Source of the DNA: Acidobacteriota bacterium
Lineage (GTDB): Bacteria > Acidobacteriota > Terriglobia > Terriglobales > Acidobacteriaceae
DNA length: 64,000 bases
Assembly: GCA_021813745.1 (NCBI GenBank)
Contig: JAKAJO010000090.1
Location: 1-64,000, forward strand
Reading direction: 5' to 3'
Below the pieces are notes generated by a model. It saw only the letters and a program-made list of their open reading frames with translations. It was not told the origin of the DNA and made no database searches. The translations under genes and the position numbers were made by a program. Below, in pieces: positions 9,116 to 18,309 of the stretch. Position 1 is the stretch's first letter. Each line of letters begins with the position of its first letter.

Positions 9116-9165
9116 CAGGCCTCTCCTTTCATCGTGCGCGATAGCGCCTTGAGGGCATTTCGCAT

Positions 9166-10332
9166 TCAATCGCTCCACACTCCTGGAATGGCTCCATGGC
9201 AATATGGGCAGGCATTGTCGGCGATCAACATCTGGCGGATCTCGTATCCGCTGCGCTGCACGAGGAGCCGACTGCAGTGTGGACAGTAAGTATTCTCCGC
9301 GGGGTGGCGAGGCACATTGCCAATGTAGACAAAGTGGATACCTTCTCCGAGAGCGATCTGGCGGGCGCGCTCGAGCGATGCGACCGGCGTTGGAGGCAAG
9401 TATGCTAATCGATAGTCGGGAAAAAACTGGGAGAAGTGCAGGGGTATGTCATGCCCCAGATTCGCTTTGATCCAGCGCGCGAGTGCAGTCAGCTCCTTAT
9501 CGCTGTCGTTGAGTGTTGGGACAAGCAGGTAGACGATCTCTGTCCATTTTCCCAGCGAGACAAGCGCCACCAGAGTTTCGAGCACGGGCTTGAGCTGACC
9601 GATAACGACCTTGTAGTAGTAAGCATCTGAAAATGCCTTGAGATCAATTTTGACGGCATCCATGCGACCGTAGACGGACGGCAGCGCATTTTTGTGTATA
9701 TATCCATTTGAAATTGCGATCGTATGGATGCCGTTCTGGTGCGCAACGTCCGCAGTCTCGATGACAAACTCACTGGCTACGATGGGCTCGGTATAGGTGA
9801 ACGCGATGGTAGGGCAGTTCGACTGCCGCGCGAGAGCGACGATCTTCTCCGGAGGTAGATATTGACTGGGTACATCTTCGGGCCGCGCCTGCGACAGCTC
9901 CCAATTCTGACAGAACCTGCAATGTACGTTGCAGCCCGCTGTGGCAATGGAGAATGCGACACTGCCGGGCATGTAGTGGAAAAGCGGCTTCTTCTCCACG
10001 GGGTCCACGTGGGCAGCGCAGACGCGCGAGTGAACGAGAGTATAAAGGGACCCGCGGCGATTCTCGCGCACGCCGCAATCGCCCCGAACACCTTCCCGGA
10101 GGTTGCACTGACGCGGACACAAGGTGCAGCGGACTCTGCCATTTGGCAGTTTGCGATAGAAGCGGGCCTCGACGATGAACTGGCTGTCCTCACTTGAACC
10201 GGAAGAAGATTTGAGCCTGGCCGAACTGCCGAAGCCTGCAGAATTGTCGAGCACGGCGACGCTCTGCGACGGGGCGCAAGACGAAGGTAAGCCCGTTTGC
10301 GGAGTTTGACGTGGAGGAGATTTGGCTGCCAT
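9166..10332 (-). CDS. AmmeMemoRadiSam system radical SAM enzyme
   Basis: A radical SAM protein of 388 residues. The cluster motif CxxxCxxC is at C134/C138/C141, inside GCNVHCRFCQNWE, typical of this subfamily and its pyruvate-formate-lyase-activase relatives. A cysteine-rich segment lies before it (C69, C72, C76, C86), and two CxxC pairs at the C-terminus (CPHC, CPYC) look like a zinc ribbon. The first 55 residues are low complexity. The ATG at 10332 is preceded by GGGAGG at proper spacing. It is the first gene of a two-gene unit with the fused MEMO-AMMECR1 gene. The substrate is unknown. Confidence 0.88.
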   Translation of the reverse strand: MAAKSPPRQTPQTGLPSSCAPSQSVAVLDNSAGFGSSARLKSSSGSSEDSQFIVEARFYRKLPNGRVRCTLCPRQCNLREGVRGDCGVRENRRGSLYTLVHSRVCAAHVDPVEKKPLFHYMPGSVAFSIATAGCNVHCRFCQNWELSQARPEDVPSQYLPPEKIVALARQSNCPTIAFTYTEPIVASEFVIETADVAHQNGIHTIAISNGYIHKNALPSVYGRMDAVKIDLKAFSDAYYYKVVIGQLKPVLETLVALVSLGKWTEIVYLLVPTLNDSDKELTALARWIKANLGHDIPLHFSQFFPDYRLAYLPPTPVASLERARQIALGEGIHFVYIGNVPRHPAENTYCPHCSRLLVQRSGYEIRQMLIADNACPYCHGAIPGVWSD

Positions 10333-10832
10333 GCGGAACCTCCCGTGTGTCCGGGATGGGCTCTGTTCCCTACCGACAGGGTGGAGCTCCGTCGGTTTGC
10401 GGCAACTAAATGGAACAGCCGCCAGCACACGTGAGATATCGTGCGCTGGTAAGGACGTACCTCTCAGTGACCCCAGGCACAGTGATGAAGCAGGATCTCG
10501 TTGGAGAGACGAACGTATGGACGGCGCTGCAAAGAGCTTGTAGCTGTTGGTGAAAAAAGGAGTTGCTTCTACTCTTCATCGCATTGGGGAGTGGGAGCTG
10601 CCGATGCCAGTGAAGTTTGTTGTTGCATTTTTTGGAGTGAATTGCGAAAATTTTGACATGCAAGCTTTCTCCTGTTGTCGCCTTTGTATGCCGCTGCGCG
10701 CGCAGAGGTGACCTAGGCTTGTAAGCTTGCACCACCCACCAAGGTTCATCGACGCCCGCGTTGCAGAGTAATCTGCCGCGGGATTTTTGTATTCCCAAAA
10801 GAAATTCGAATCCATTGCAACAAAGAGGAACC
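10333..10832. other. 500-bp non-coding region between divergent operons
   Basis: This stretch separates the radical-SAM gene from the reductase gene and must carry both promoters. I see no convincing gene; the small frames here lack ribosome sites and family motifs. TTGACA at 10653-10658 could be a -35 element for the reductase, but no -10 box at 16-18 bp is visible. The 170 nt between it and the reductase start would form a long leader. I could not match it to a known riboswitch by eye. Confidence 0.4.
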
Positions 10833-12536
10833 ATGAGTCCGGATGCATCCTTTGCAAAAGAGACCAAGGCGCAGCGCGCGGAGCGTCTGAAGCGCGAAAA
10901 GAATCCCTGGGAGGCCTTTGACGAAGTACGCACATTTGCTCGAGCGGGCCGCGCCAGCGTGGTGCCGGAGTGGGCATCGATGTACTTCAAGTGGTGGGGG
11001 GTATACACGCAGGGCGACGGCGTGGGCGCGACGGGGGGCAAAGGCGGCGAAGGGTTGGCGTCAGACTACTTCATGATGCGCATTGGAATCCCGAACGGCA
11101 TTGTGTCGTCGCACCAGCTGCGAGTGATTGCGGGGTTGACCCGCAAGTATGCGCGCAATCTGGCGGACATCACGGTGAGGCAGAATATTCAGCTGCACTG
11201 GCTGACTATCGAGTCACTGCCGGAGGTGGTGGATGCGCTCAGCGCGATCGGTCTTTCACCAAAGGGTGCGTGCGGCGATGTGGTGCGCAATGTGACGGGA
11301 TGCCCGCTGGCCGGGATTGATTCGGATGAGTTGATTGACTCTGGACCACTGGCGGTGGAGGTGGCACGACTGCTGACCGCCAATCCTGAGTTTGTGAACC
11401 TGCCGCGCAAATTCAAAATCTCAATCACAGGGTGCCCGACGTGGTGCAATTACCCAGAGATCAATGATGTTGCGTTGACACCGGTGGTACACGATGGGCA
11501 GGTGGGCTATTCACTGCGCGTTGGCGGCGGACTTTCAAAAGAGCCACATCTTGCGATTCGGATCAACGCATTCATCCTGCCGGACCAGGCGCTCTGCGTC
11601 GTACGCACCGTTGCGGAGATCTTCCGGGATCAGCAAGGTCTGCGCGAAAGCCGAGATCGAGCCAGGCTCAAGTATCTCTTCTTGAAGGAAGGCTGGACAC
11701 CGGAAAGTTTTCTTGAGGAGTTGCAGAGGCGACTCGACTTCCAGCTTCTTCCAGGCGTGCCGGAACAGGTGCCGGATGAGACGCTGCGCGACCATGTGGG
11801 CATCCATCGTCAAAAGCAGCCAGGGCTGAGTTACGTCGGCGCGTCCGTGCTGCGCGGACGTATGACTGGAGATCAGCTGGACGCAGCGGCTGAACTAGCG
11901 GAGCGCTATGGCAGCGGGCAGTTACGAGCAACGACTTCTCAAAATCTGATCTTTATCGACATTCCGAACGATAAGGCGCCGGAGCTGGCCCGCGAGTTGG
12001 GCACGATCGGGCTGCATGTTGAGGGGTCAGTCTTCTGGCGTGGCGCAGTGGCCTGCACGGGCACGGAATTCTGCAAGCTGGCGATCACTGAGACAAAAGG
12101 GTTCACGCGGTGGCTGGTGGAAGAGCTGGAAGAGCGCTTGCCGGAGTTTGATCAGCTTCTTCGTCTGCACGTGACAGGCTGCTCGAACGGATGCGGACAG
12201 CATTGGATTGCAGATATTGGCATGGAAGGCAAGAAGATTAAGCATGACGGGAAGATGGTCGATGCATATTACTTCTGCCTGGGCGGGGCAGTAGGCCAGC
12301 ATGCAGGGATCGCGCGGCCCGTTGGGTATCGTAGCCCCGCGGCTGACGTGCCGGATGCGATCGAGCGACTTCTGCGACAGTACCTGACGAGCCGTAGTGA
12401 GGGCGAGAATCTGCGCGCGTGGTTCCAACGGCACCCCAATGACGTGCTGCGTGCCTATCTTGCAGGAGGAGAGTTGCCTGCTGTGGAAAGAGACTTGCCG
12501 CCCACAGGGAAAATTCCGCTGGCCGTTGCGGATTGA
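10833..12536 (+). CDS. Ferredoxin-type assimilatory nitrite/sulfite reductase
   Basis: Six-electron reduction of nitrite or sulfite in the cytoplasm, using siroheme and a [4Fe-4S] cluster. The 567-residue length fits the single-subunit ferredoxin-dependent enzymes. Both ferredoxin-like half domains are present (RQNIQLHW and TSQNLIF regions). The cluster and siroheme cysteines are C408-x5-C414 (CTGTEFC) and C450-x3-C454 (CSNGC). Start at 10833 has AGAGGA; the earlier in-frame ATG at 10761 has none. The siroheme synthase gene follows 10 nt later, which supports cofactor co-supply. Sequence motifs alone do not let me separate nitrite from sulfite as substrate; no nitrate or sulfate assimilation genes are adjacent. 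Confidence 0.85.
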   Translation: MSPDASFAKETKAQRAERLKREKNPWEAFDEVRTFARAGRASVVPEWASMYFKWWGVYTQGDGVGATGGKGGEGLASDYFMMRIGIPNGIVSSHQLRVIAGLTRKYARNLADITVRQNIQLHWLTIESLPEVVDALSAIGLSPKGACGDVVRNVTGCPLAGIDSDELIDSGPLAVEVARLLTANPEFVNLPRKFKISITGCPTWCNYPEINDVALTPVVHDGQVGYSLRVGGGLSKEPHLAIRINAFILPDQALCVVRTVAEIFRDQQGLRESRDRARLKYLFLKEGWTPESFLEELQRRLDFQLLPGVPEQVPDETLRDHVGIHRQKQPGLSYVGASVLRGRMTGDQLDAAAELAERYGSGQLRATTSQNLIFIDIPNDKAPELARELGTIGLHVEGSVFWRGAVACTGTEFCKLAITETKGFTRWLVEELEERLPEFDQLLRLHVTGCSNGCGQHWIADIGMEGKKIKHDGKMVDAYYFCLGGAVGQHAGIARPVGYRSPAADVPDAIERLLRQYLTSRSEGENLRAWFQRHPNDVLRAYLAGGELPAVERDLPPTGKIPLAVAD

Positions 12537-12546
12537 GGAGGGGCTT

Positions 12547-13908
12547 TTGGAACTGCTGCCAATTTTTCTAAAGCTTGAGGGTCGGCACGGCTTGCTGGTG
12601 GGAGCTGGACAAGTTGCGTTGGAAAAGATCGGCAGCCTGCTGCGAACCGGAATTCAATTGCGCGTTGTGGCACCCGAGGCCCGACCGGAAGTGCGGCAGC
12701 TGGCTGCGGAAGGCAAGCTGGAGTGGTTGCAGCGCCCATTTGAAACAGCAGACCTGGATGGCAACTTTCTAGTGATTGCGGCGACAGACCGGGCGGACGT
12801 GAACGCTGCGGTATACCAGGGCGCGGTGGAACGGAACATCCCCTGCAACAGCGTGGACGATATTCCCAATTGCGACTTCTTCTTTGGGTCGGTTGTGCGC
12901 CGCGGCGACCTGCAGATCGCGATCTCAACGGCGGGAGAGAGTCCAGCGCTTGCCCAGCGGCTGAGACGGGAGATCGACGAACAGCTTCCGGAAGATCTGG
13001 GGGCGTGGCTCAGCGCACTGGGCACACTGCGGCGCGAGGTTCTGGCGACGCATCCGCGCGGAGAGGAGCGCAAGCTGCTGCTGCACACATTGGCACAGCG
13101 CCAGATTTGCGACTCGCAGGACTGCGCCACGCGCAGGCTGGCTCGTGCTCCATTGGGGGTGCACAAAAAGGGCCATGTGTATTTGACGGGAGCTGGTCCG
13201 GGCGATCCCGATTTGTTGACCGTGAAGGCGCTGCGCGTGATTCAAACGGCAGAGGTGATCTTGCACGACGACCTGGTTCCGCCAGAGATTCTTGATCTGC
13301 GCGCGCCGGGTGCGGTCATGGTGAACGTGGGCAAGCGCTGCGGACTGAAGAATATTACCCAAGAAGAGATCAACGCTTTGATGGTGGAGCATGCCCGAGA
13401 CGGGCGCAAGGTGGTGCGGCTCAAGAGCGGCGATCCACTTCTATTTGGCCGCGCGGCAGAAGAGATGGCAGCGCTGCGCGAGGCTGGAGTTCCGTTTGAA
13501 GTGGTCCCTGGAATCACCGCAGGCTTTGCTGCGGCAAGTTCTCTGGGCTGCTCCCTGACCAGCCGCATGGCGGCCTCAAACGTGATTCTTTCGACGGGCC
13601 ACCACGCGCAATCCCATCATCATGCACCGCTGCCGGCGATGGAGGATGCAACGCGGGTTGTGTACATGCCGGGCCGCGACTTGAACCTGCTGGCACTGGA
13701 GTGGATGCAAGCGGGGCTGCCTGCGGAGTTGCCGTGCGCGGTGGTCTCGCGGGCTTCGCAGCCGGACGAGAGGATCTGGACCTCGACACTTGGCGATCTA
13801 GGCTCATTGGAGGCCGTGGAGGCTCCCAGTCTGCTCATTGCAGGCTGGGCCATTGAGGAGATCTGCGCTGAGGGTGCGCGCAGGCCTGCTTTGTCTGTGC
13901 GGGCTTGA
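12547..13908 (+). CDS. cysG: Siroheme synthase (precorrin-2 dehydrogenase / uroporphyrinogen-III methyltransferase)
   Basis: Makes siroheme for the upstream reductase. Residues 1-200 are the CysG N-terminal dehydrogenase and ferrochelatase part, with the NAD-binding LLVGAGQVALEKI and ATDRADVN. Residues 210-450 are the uroporphyrinogen-III C-methyltransferase, with YLTGAGPGDPDLLTVKA, the VRLKSGDP motif and VPGITAG. The start is TTG at 12547, preceded by GAGGAGGGG at ideal spacing; the longer ATG/GTG frames overlap the reductase heavily and add unrelated residues. Length 453 is normal for the fused enzyme. The methyltransferase end lacks nothing obvious, and the pair with the reductase is a clear functional unit. 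Confidence 0.9.
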   Translation: MELLPIFLKLEGRHGLLVGAGQVALEKIGSLLRTGIQLRVVAPEARPEVRQLAAEGKLEWLQRPFETADLDGNFLVIAATDRADVNAAVYQGAVERNIPCNSVDDIPNCDFFFGSVVRRGDLQIAISTAGESPALAQRLRREIDEQLPEDLGAWLSALGTLRREVLATHPRGEERKLLLHTLAQRQICDSQDCATRRLARAPLGVHKKGHVYLTGAGPGDPDLLTVKALRVIQTAEVILHDDLVPPEILDLRAPGAVMVNVGKRCGLKNITQEEINALMVEHARDGRKVVRLKSGDPLLFGRAAEEMAALREAGVPFEVVPGITAGFAAASSLGCSLTSRMAASNVILSTGHHAQSHHHAPLPAMEDATRVVYMPGRDLNLLALEWMQAGLPAELPCAVVSRASQPDERIWTSTLGDLGSLEAVEAPSLLIAGWAIEEICAEGARRPALSVRA

Positions 13909-14014
13909 CCGGGACGACATGCGGCAAGCTAAGATGGGCGCGATTCAGCTTCCCAATCCTTGAGCGTGGCTCACCGCGCAGTGACCTGCCGGACTGGCCG
14001 AGCGGAGAGACATA

Positions 14015-16366
14015 ATGCCATCGGGCAGACAAAGCAGTGTGAGGGTTCACGCCTGGAGTGTTTGGGCGCTCTTGAGTGCGTGCCTTGGAGCAACTGCGTG
14101 TGGTGGCGGCGGTTTTGGCCAGTCAGGTTCTTCATCCACCACTTATGTGCTTTCCATCAAGTCTGTGAATCCGGCCAGCGGCGCAACCATCTCAGCAAGC
14201 CCGGCGGACAACCACGGTACATCGAGTGGAACGACGAGCTTCAGTCTCACTTACAACTCCGGCACAACGGTGACATTGACTGCAGCAAACACGGCAGGAG
14301 CAAACAGATTTTCCTCCTGGTCGGGATGCTCTTCCACCCAGGGACCCTCCTGCACGGTGCTGCTGAATGCCAATGAAACGGTCACGGCAACTTACGCCGT
14401 TCCCGCCATCACGTCGGTCGTCCTCTCACCCAGCCCCGCTGCAGTAACGATTGGTGGCACTCTGCAATTTACAGCCACGGTGACTGGAAATGGGAATTTC
14501 TCCAGCGCTGTGAGCTGGACTGTCAGCGCTCCTGCGGGAAGTTCCGTCAGCCCCGGAGATATTGATTCCAATGGTCTGTACACCACGCCCTATCCGGCGC
14601 CACCAACCGTGACGGTGACCGCGACCAGCGTGCAGGATCCGACGGTGTCTGGCAGTGTGAATGTGGCGCTTAATGCGCCGGCCGCCGCAACGGGCCCGGC
14701 GCTGAGCGTGGATGCAGGCAACCAGACTCATGCGATTAGTCCATACATTTACGGGATGAATGCGTGGCAACTCGTCTCGACAACTGCGAAGGCAGCGAAT
14801 ATCACCATCGATCGCTGGGGTGGTGACGCGACGACACGCTATAACTATCAACTGGATGTGACCAATTCAGCATCGGACTGGTACTTCGAGAATCAGTATG
14901 GGCTCCCCGGAGGCTCACAGAGCAATAGCAGCTTTAATGCGCAAGTTGCAGCCGACAGAGCGATCGGCGCCCGCACAATCGGCACCGTTCCGGTGCTGGG
15001 CTGGATTGCGAAGGACGGGACCTCTTGCAGTTTTCCAGTTTCTACATATCCCAACCAGCAGCAAGTGGACGGCGGCCGAAATTGTGGCAATGGAGTGTAT
15101 GCGCAAGGAGTGAACGGTTGCACAAGCGCCCAGGGATGCGACATCACTGGGGTCAATCCAACATCCACAAGCGTGGCTGTGAATGCAACCTGGGCCGGCC
15201 AATGGGTTACGTATCTCGTTAGCCAGTTCGGAACGGCCGCGAACGGCGGCGTGGCGATTTACGATCTTGACAACGAACCCAGCTGGTGGGATGCCGTGCA
15301 TCGCGATGTGCATCCGAGTCCTTTCACCTACGACGAGGTGACGAACAATGGGCTTGCCGTGGCGGCGGCCGTAAAAGCGTCGGATCCAACCGCGGAAGTC
15401 AGCGGTCCGGTCATGGATTATTGGTGGGATTACTTCTATTCGAAAAAGGACATCGAGGAGGGATGGAGTTCGGGTCCCTGCTATGAGCCGTGGGATAACC
15501 CGGTGGATCGCGAAGCACATGGCGGGATTCCCTTTATCGAGTACTATCTGGAGCAATTCGCTGCCTCCCAGGCAAAGAACAACGTGCGCTTGCTGGATTA
15601 TCTTGATCTGCACACCTATTTCGCAGCGGACAATCTCGGGTTTGCACCGGCAGGGAATACCACGGCCCAGCAGGCGCGACTTAACTCAACGCGCGTCTTC
15701 TGGGATCCCACCTACACCGATCCCAACTATCCTCAGCCGAACTACGTAACGGATGCGAACTACACATCGAACTGTACGACTCCGTTGCAGGCTCCGCAGA
15801 TCATCCCCATGATGCACCAGTGGGTGAACGCAGACTATCCGGGGACCAAACTCGCCATTACCGAATACAACTGGGGCGGACAGGAGTCAATGAACGGCGC
15901 ATTGGCCCAGGCCGACATTCTGGGCATTTTCGGACGCGAGGGCCTGGATCTTGGCACGCTGTGGGGTGCACCCGATCCTGTAAAGCAGGTGCCCGGCGTC
16001 ATGGCATTTGAGGTGTATCGCAACTATGACGGCGCCGGAGCCGTGTTTGGCGATATGGCGCTGGCATCGAGCAGCGGCGATCAGAGCAAGCTGGCGGTTT
16101 ACGGAGCCTTGCGCACGTCGGATAATGTTGTGACCGTGGTCGTGATCAACAAGACCTATGGGGATTTGAGCGCGACTTTGTCACTCGCCAACCTGACGCC
16201 CAATGGTGCGGCAAAAGTCTGGCTTTACAGCAATGCGAATCTGGCCGCCATTGTGCCTGAGGCGGACCTGAATGTGACCCCGCCAAGTGCGGGGGGCACG
16301 ACGAGCCTGATGACGGCAACATTTCCGGCGCAGTCAATTACGGTTCTCGCGATCCCAAAGATGTAG
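14015..16366 (+). CDS. Secreted GH44-like glycanase with Ig-like domains
   Basis: A 783-residue exported protein. The N-terminus has a signal peptide with possible lipobox cysteines at C23 (LSAC) or C29 (ATAC) and a Gly-rich linker. Residues 45-125 resemble a beta-repeat module (SSWSGCSS...VTATYA) and 130-220 a bacterial Ig-like domain. The catalytic part, about 230-700, has GH44 signatures: [22 protein letters not shown] and SDWYFEN. Candidate acid/base is Glu421 (LDNEPSWW) and nucleophile Glu617 (AITEYNW). A C-terminal beta-sandwich ends the protein. GH44 enzymes cut beta-1,4-glucans such as cellulose or xyloglucan; the exact substrate cannot be read here. GGAGAG precedes the start. Confidence 0.85.
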   Translation: MPSGRQSSVRVHAWSVWALLSACLGATACGGGGFGQSGSSSTTYVLSIKSVNPASGATISASPADNHGTSSGTTSFSLTYNSGTTVTLTAANTAGANRFSSWSGCSSTQGPSCTVLLNANETVTATYAVPAITSVVLSPSPAAVTIGGTLQFTATVTGNGNFSSAVSWTVSAPAGSSVSPGDIDSNGLYTTPYPAPPTVTVTATSVQDPTVSGSVNVALNAPAAATGPALSVDAGNQTHAISPYIYGMNAWQLVSTTAKAANITIDRWGGDATTRYNYQLDVTNSASDWYFENQYGLPGGSQSNSSFNAQVAADRAIGARTIGTVPVLGWIAKDGTSCSFPVSTYPNQQQVDGGRNCGNGVYAQGVNGCTSAQGCDITGVNPTSTSVAVNATWAGQWVTYLVSQFGTAANGGVAIYDLDNEPSWWDAVHRDVHPSPFTYDEVTNNGLAVAAAVKASDPTAEVSGPVMDYWWDYFYSKKDIEEGWSSGPCYEPWDNPVDREAHGGIPFIEYYLEQFAASQAKNNVRLLDYLDLHTYFAADNLGFAPAGNTTAQQARLNSTRVFWDPTYTDPNYPQPNYVTDANYTSNCTTPLQAPQIIPMMHQWVNADYPGTKLAITEYNWGGQESMNGALAQADILGIFGREGLDLGTLWGAPDPVKQVPGVMAFEVYRNYDGAGAVFGDMALASSSGDQSKLAVYGALRTSDNVVTVVVINKTYGDLSATLSLANLTPNGAAKVWLYSNANLAAIVPEADLNVTPPSAGGTTSLMTATFPAQSITVLAIPKM

Positions 16367-16466
16367 CCGGATCAACCGCGCCTTGCGGACCTTCAGCCCT
16401 TTATACTGGAGTGTTTGCGGCCCTTTTCACGGCAACCGCTGGCTTATCCCATCCGAGGAGAAGATC

Positions 16467-17333
16467 TTGTCTCAGGCAGAGATTGGCATTATTGGCGGGA
16501 GTGGACTTTACTCCATGCCCGGATTCACGAATGTGCGGGAAGAGCGAGTGGAAACACCGTTCGGAGAGCCTTCCGATGCATTCGTGCTGGGTGAACTGGA
16601 AGGCCGCAAAGTCGCCTTTCTTGCGCGCCATGGCCGCGGGCACCGCATTCTGCCGTCTGAGCTGAATTTCCGCGCCAACATCTACGCCTTCAAAAGGCTG
16701 GGCGTGGAGCGGATTCTGTCTGTCTCTGCCGTGGGCTCGCTGAAAGAGGAGCACAAGCCGACAGACTTTGTCGTTCCGGACCAGTTCATTGATCGCACTT
16801 TCCATCGGGTGTCTACCTTCTTTGGCGAAGGAATTGTAGGACACGTCGCTTTTGGCGATCCCGTATGCGCGACGGTTGCTCAAACCGCTTTCAAGGCGTG
16901 CGGCGCTGTGGGTGTTTCGTGCAAGCTGGGTGGCACCTACGTATGTATGGAGGGTCCGCAGTTTTCAACAAAGGCTGAGTCGAACCTGTATCGCAGCTGG
17001 GGCGCCGACGTGATCGGGATGACGAATTTGCAGGAGGCCAAGCTCGCACGGGAGGCGGAGATCTGCTACGCAACGGTGGCCATGGTAACGGACTATGATT
17101 GCTGGCGTGAAGGCCATGACGCGGTGACGATTGAAGAGATTGTCGCCGTGCTGCACCAGAATGCGGACAACGCCGCAAAGGTGGTGAAAGCAGCGGTTGC
17201 CGCAATGCCCCGGGAGCGAGCCTGCGCCTGCGCAACAGCCGCGAAGTTTGCCGTGCTGACCCAGGCAGATGTAATCCCGCAGGCAACCAAGGATAGGCTA
17301 AAGCTGCTGTTCGGCAAGTATCACAACTGGTAG
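16467..17333 (+). CDS. mtnP: S-methyl-5'-thioadenosine phosphorylase
   Basis: Phosphorolysis of methylthioadenosine to adenine and methylthioribose-1-phosphate, the first step of methionine salvage. The 288-residue length matches the trimeric MTAP family. Visible motifs are [10 protein letters not shown] (phosphate loop), [48 protein letters not shown]. The start is TTG at 16467 with GAGGAGAA eight bases upstream; the ATG at 16383 would add residues not found in the family. A TATACT at 16402-16407 may be the -10 box. A PfkB kinase gene follows 52 nt later. The later salvage genes (mtnA onward) are not in the window. Confidence 0.92.
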   Translation: MSQAEIGIIGGSGLYSMPGFTNVREERVETPFGEPSDAFVLGELEGRKVAFLARHGRGHRILPSELNFRANIYAFKRLGVERILSVSAVGSLKEEHKPTDFVVPDQFIDRTFHRVSTFFGEGIVGHVAFGDPVCATVAQTAFKACGAVGVSCKLGGTYVCMEGPQFSTKAESNLYRSWGADVIGMTNLQEAKLAREAEICYATVAMVTDYDCWREGHDAVTIEEIVAVLHQNADNAAKVVKAAVAAMPRERACACATAAKFAVLTQADVIPQATKDRLKLLFGKYHNW

Positions 17334-17385
17334 GACTGGCAGGTAAGGGCGGAACACTGCTCACTTCAAAAAGACAAGGACTGAC

Positions 17386-18309
17386 ATGGCGATTACGGTG
17401 GTTGGCAGTGTTGCGTTTGACTCAATTGAATCCCCGGCAGGACGCTGCGAGCGATGCCTGGGAGGCGCTGCAACGTACTTCTCGCTGGCGGCGAGCTACT
17501 TTACAGATGTGCGCGTGATTGCCGTGGTCGGTGAGGATTTTGGCGCAGAAGAGGAGCAGGTCTTTGCTTCGCATGACATCGATACCCAAGGGATCGAGCG
17601 AGCGGCCGGCAAGAGCTTTTTCTGGCAGGGCTCGTACTTGGAAAACTTAAATGAGGCAAAGACGCACGCCACGGAATTGAACGTCTTTGGAAGCTTTGAA
17701 CCGAGGATTCCCGATTCGTACCGCGACTCCGAGTTCCTCTTCCTGGCAAATATCGATCCCATTCTGCAGAGGCGCGTACGCGAGTCAATGCCACAGGTAA
17801 AGCTGGTTGCTGGCGACACAATGAACTACTGGATCAAGGATCACAAGCCAGCCTTGCTGGAAGTCTTGAAGGGCCTTGATGTGCTGCTGATCAACGACAC
17901 TGAGACGCGTATGCTGGCCCAGAACAGCAATCTTGTCCAGGCGGCACGGTCCGTGTTGGGCATGGGGCCGCGCATGCTGGTGGTCAAGCACGGCGAATAT
18001 GGCGCAACCGCCTTTCACCGCAGTGCAGAGAGTGGCGTAGGCGCAAAGCCATTCCGCGCGCCGGCGCTTCCACTTGAGCATGTTGTGGATCCGACGGGAG
18101 CGGGCGACAGCTTTGCCGGAGGCTTTTTTGGATATCTGGCCTCGCAGCCCGATATCACTCCGGCTGCTTTTCGACGTGCAATGTTTTACGGCAGCGTGAT
18201 GGGCTCGTTCACGGTGGAGCGGTTTGGCACGGAACGACTGGAACAGCTCTCCCGCGACGAGATCGACGCACGCTTCGATTTGTTTCGAGAGATTACGCAC
18301 CTTGACTGA
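17386..18309 (+). CDS. PfkB-family carbohydrate/nucleoside kinase
   Basis: ATP-dependent kinase of 307 residues. The family anion-hole and catalytic motif DPTGAGDSFAGG is at about residues 225-237, with the base Asp in GAGD; the N-terminal GGAATYF region is also typical. AAGGA precedes the ATG. It follows the MTA phosphorylase on the same strand with a 52-nt gap. Adenosine- or ribose-type substrates would suit that neighbourhood (adenine or ribose salvage), but PfkB proteins vary too much to name the substrate. The next gene overlaps its end by 8 nt. Confidence 0.85.
   Translation: MAITVVGSVAFDSIESPAGRCERCLGGAATYFSLAASYFTDVRVIAVVGEDFGAEEEQVFASHDIDTQGIERAAGKSFFWQGSYLENLNEAKTHATELNVFGSFEPRIPDSYRDSEFLFLANIDPILQRRVRESMPQVKLVAGDTMNYWIKDHKPALLEVLKGLDVLLINDTETRMLAQNSNLVQAARSVLGMGPRMLVVKHGEYGATAFHRSAESGVGAKPFRAPALPLEHVVDPTGAGDSFAGGFFGYLASQPDITPAAFRRAMFYGSVMGSFTVERFGTERLEQLSRDEIDARFDLFREITHLD

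Noticed and set aside
10653-10658. TTGACA as a definite promoter for the reductase
   Set aside because: No acceptable -10 sequence at 16-18 bp; left only as a remark.
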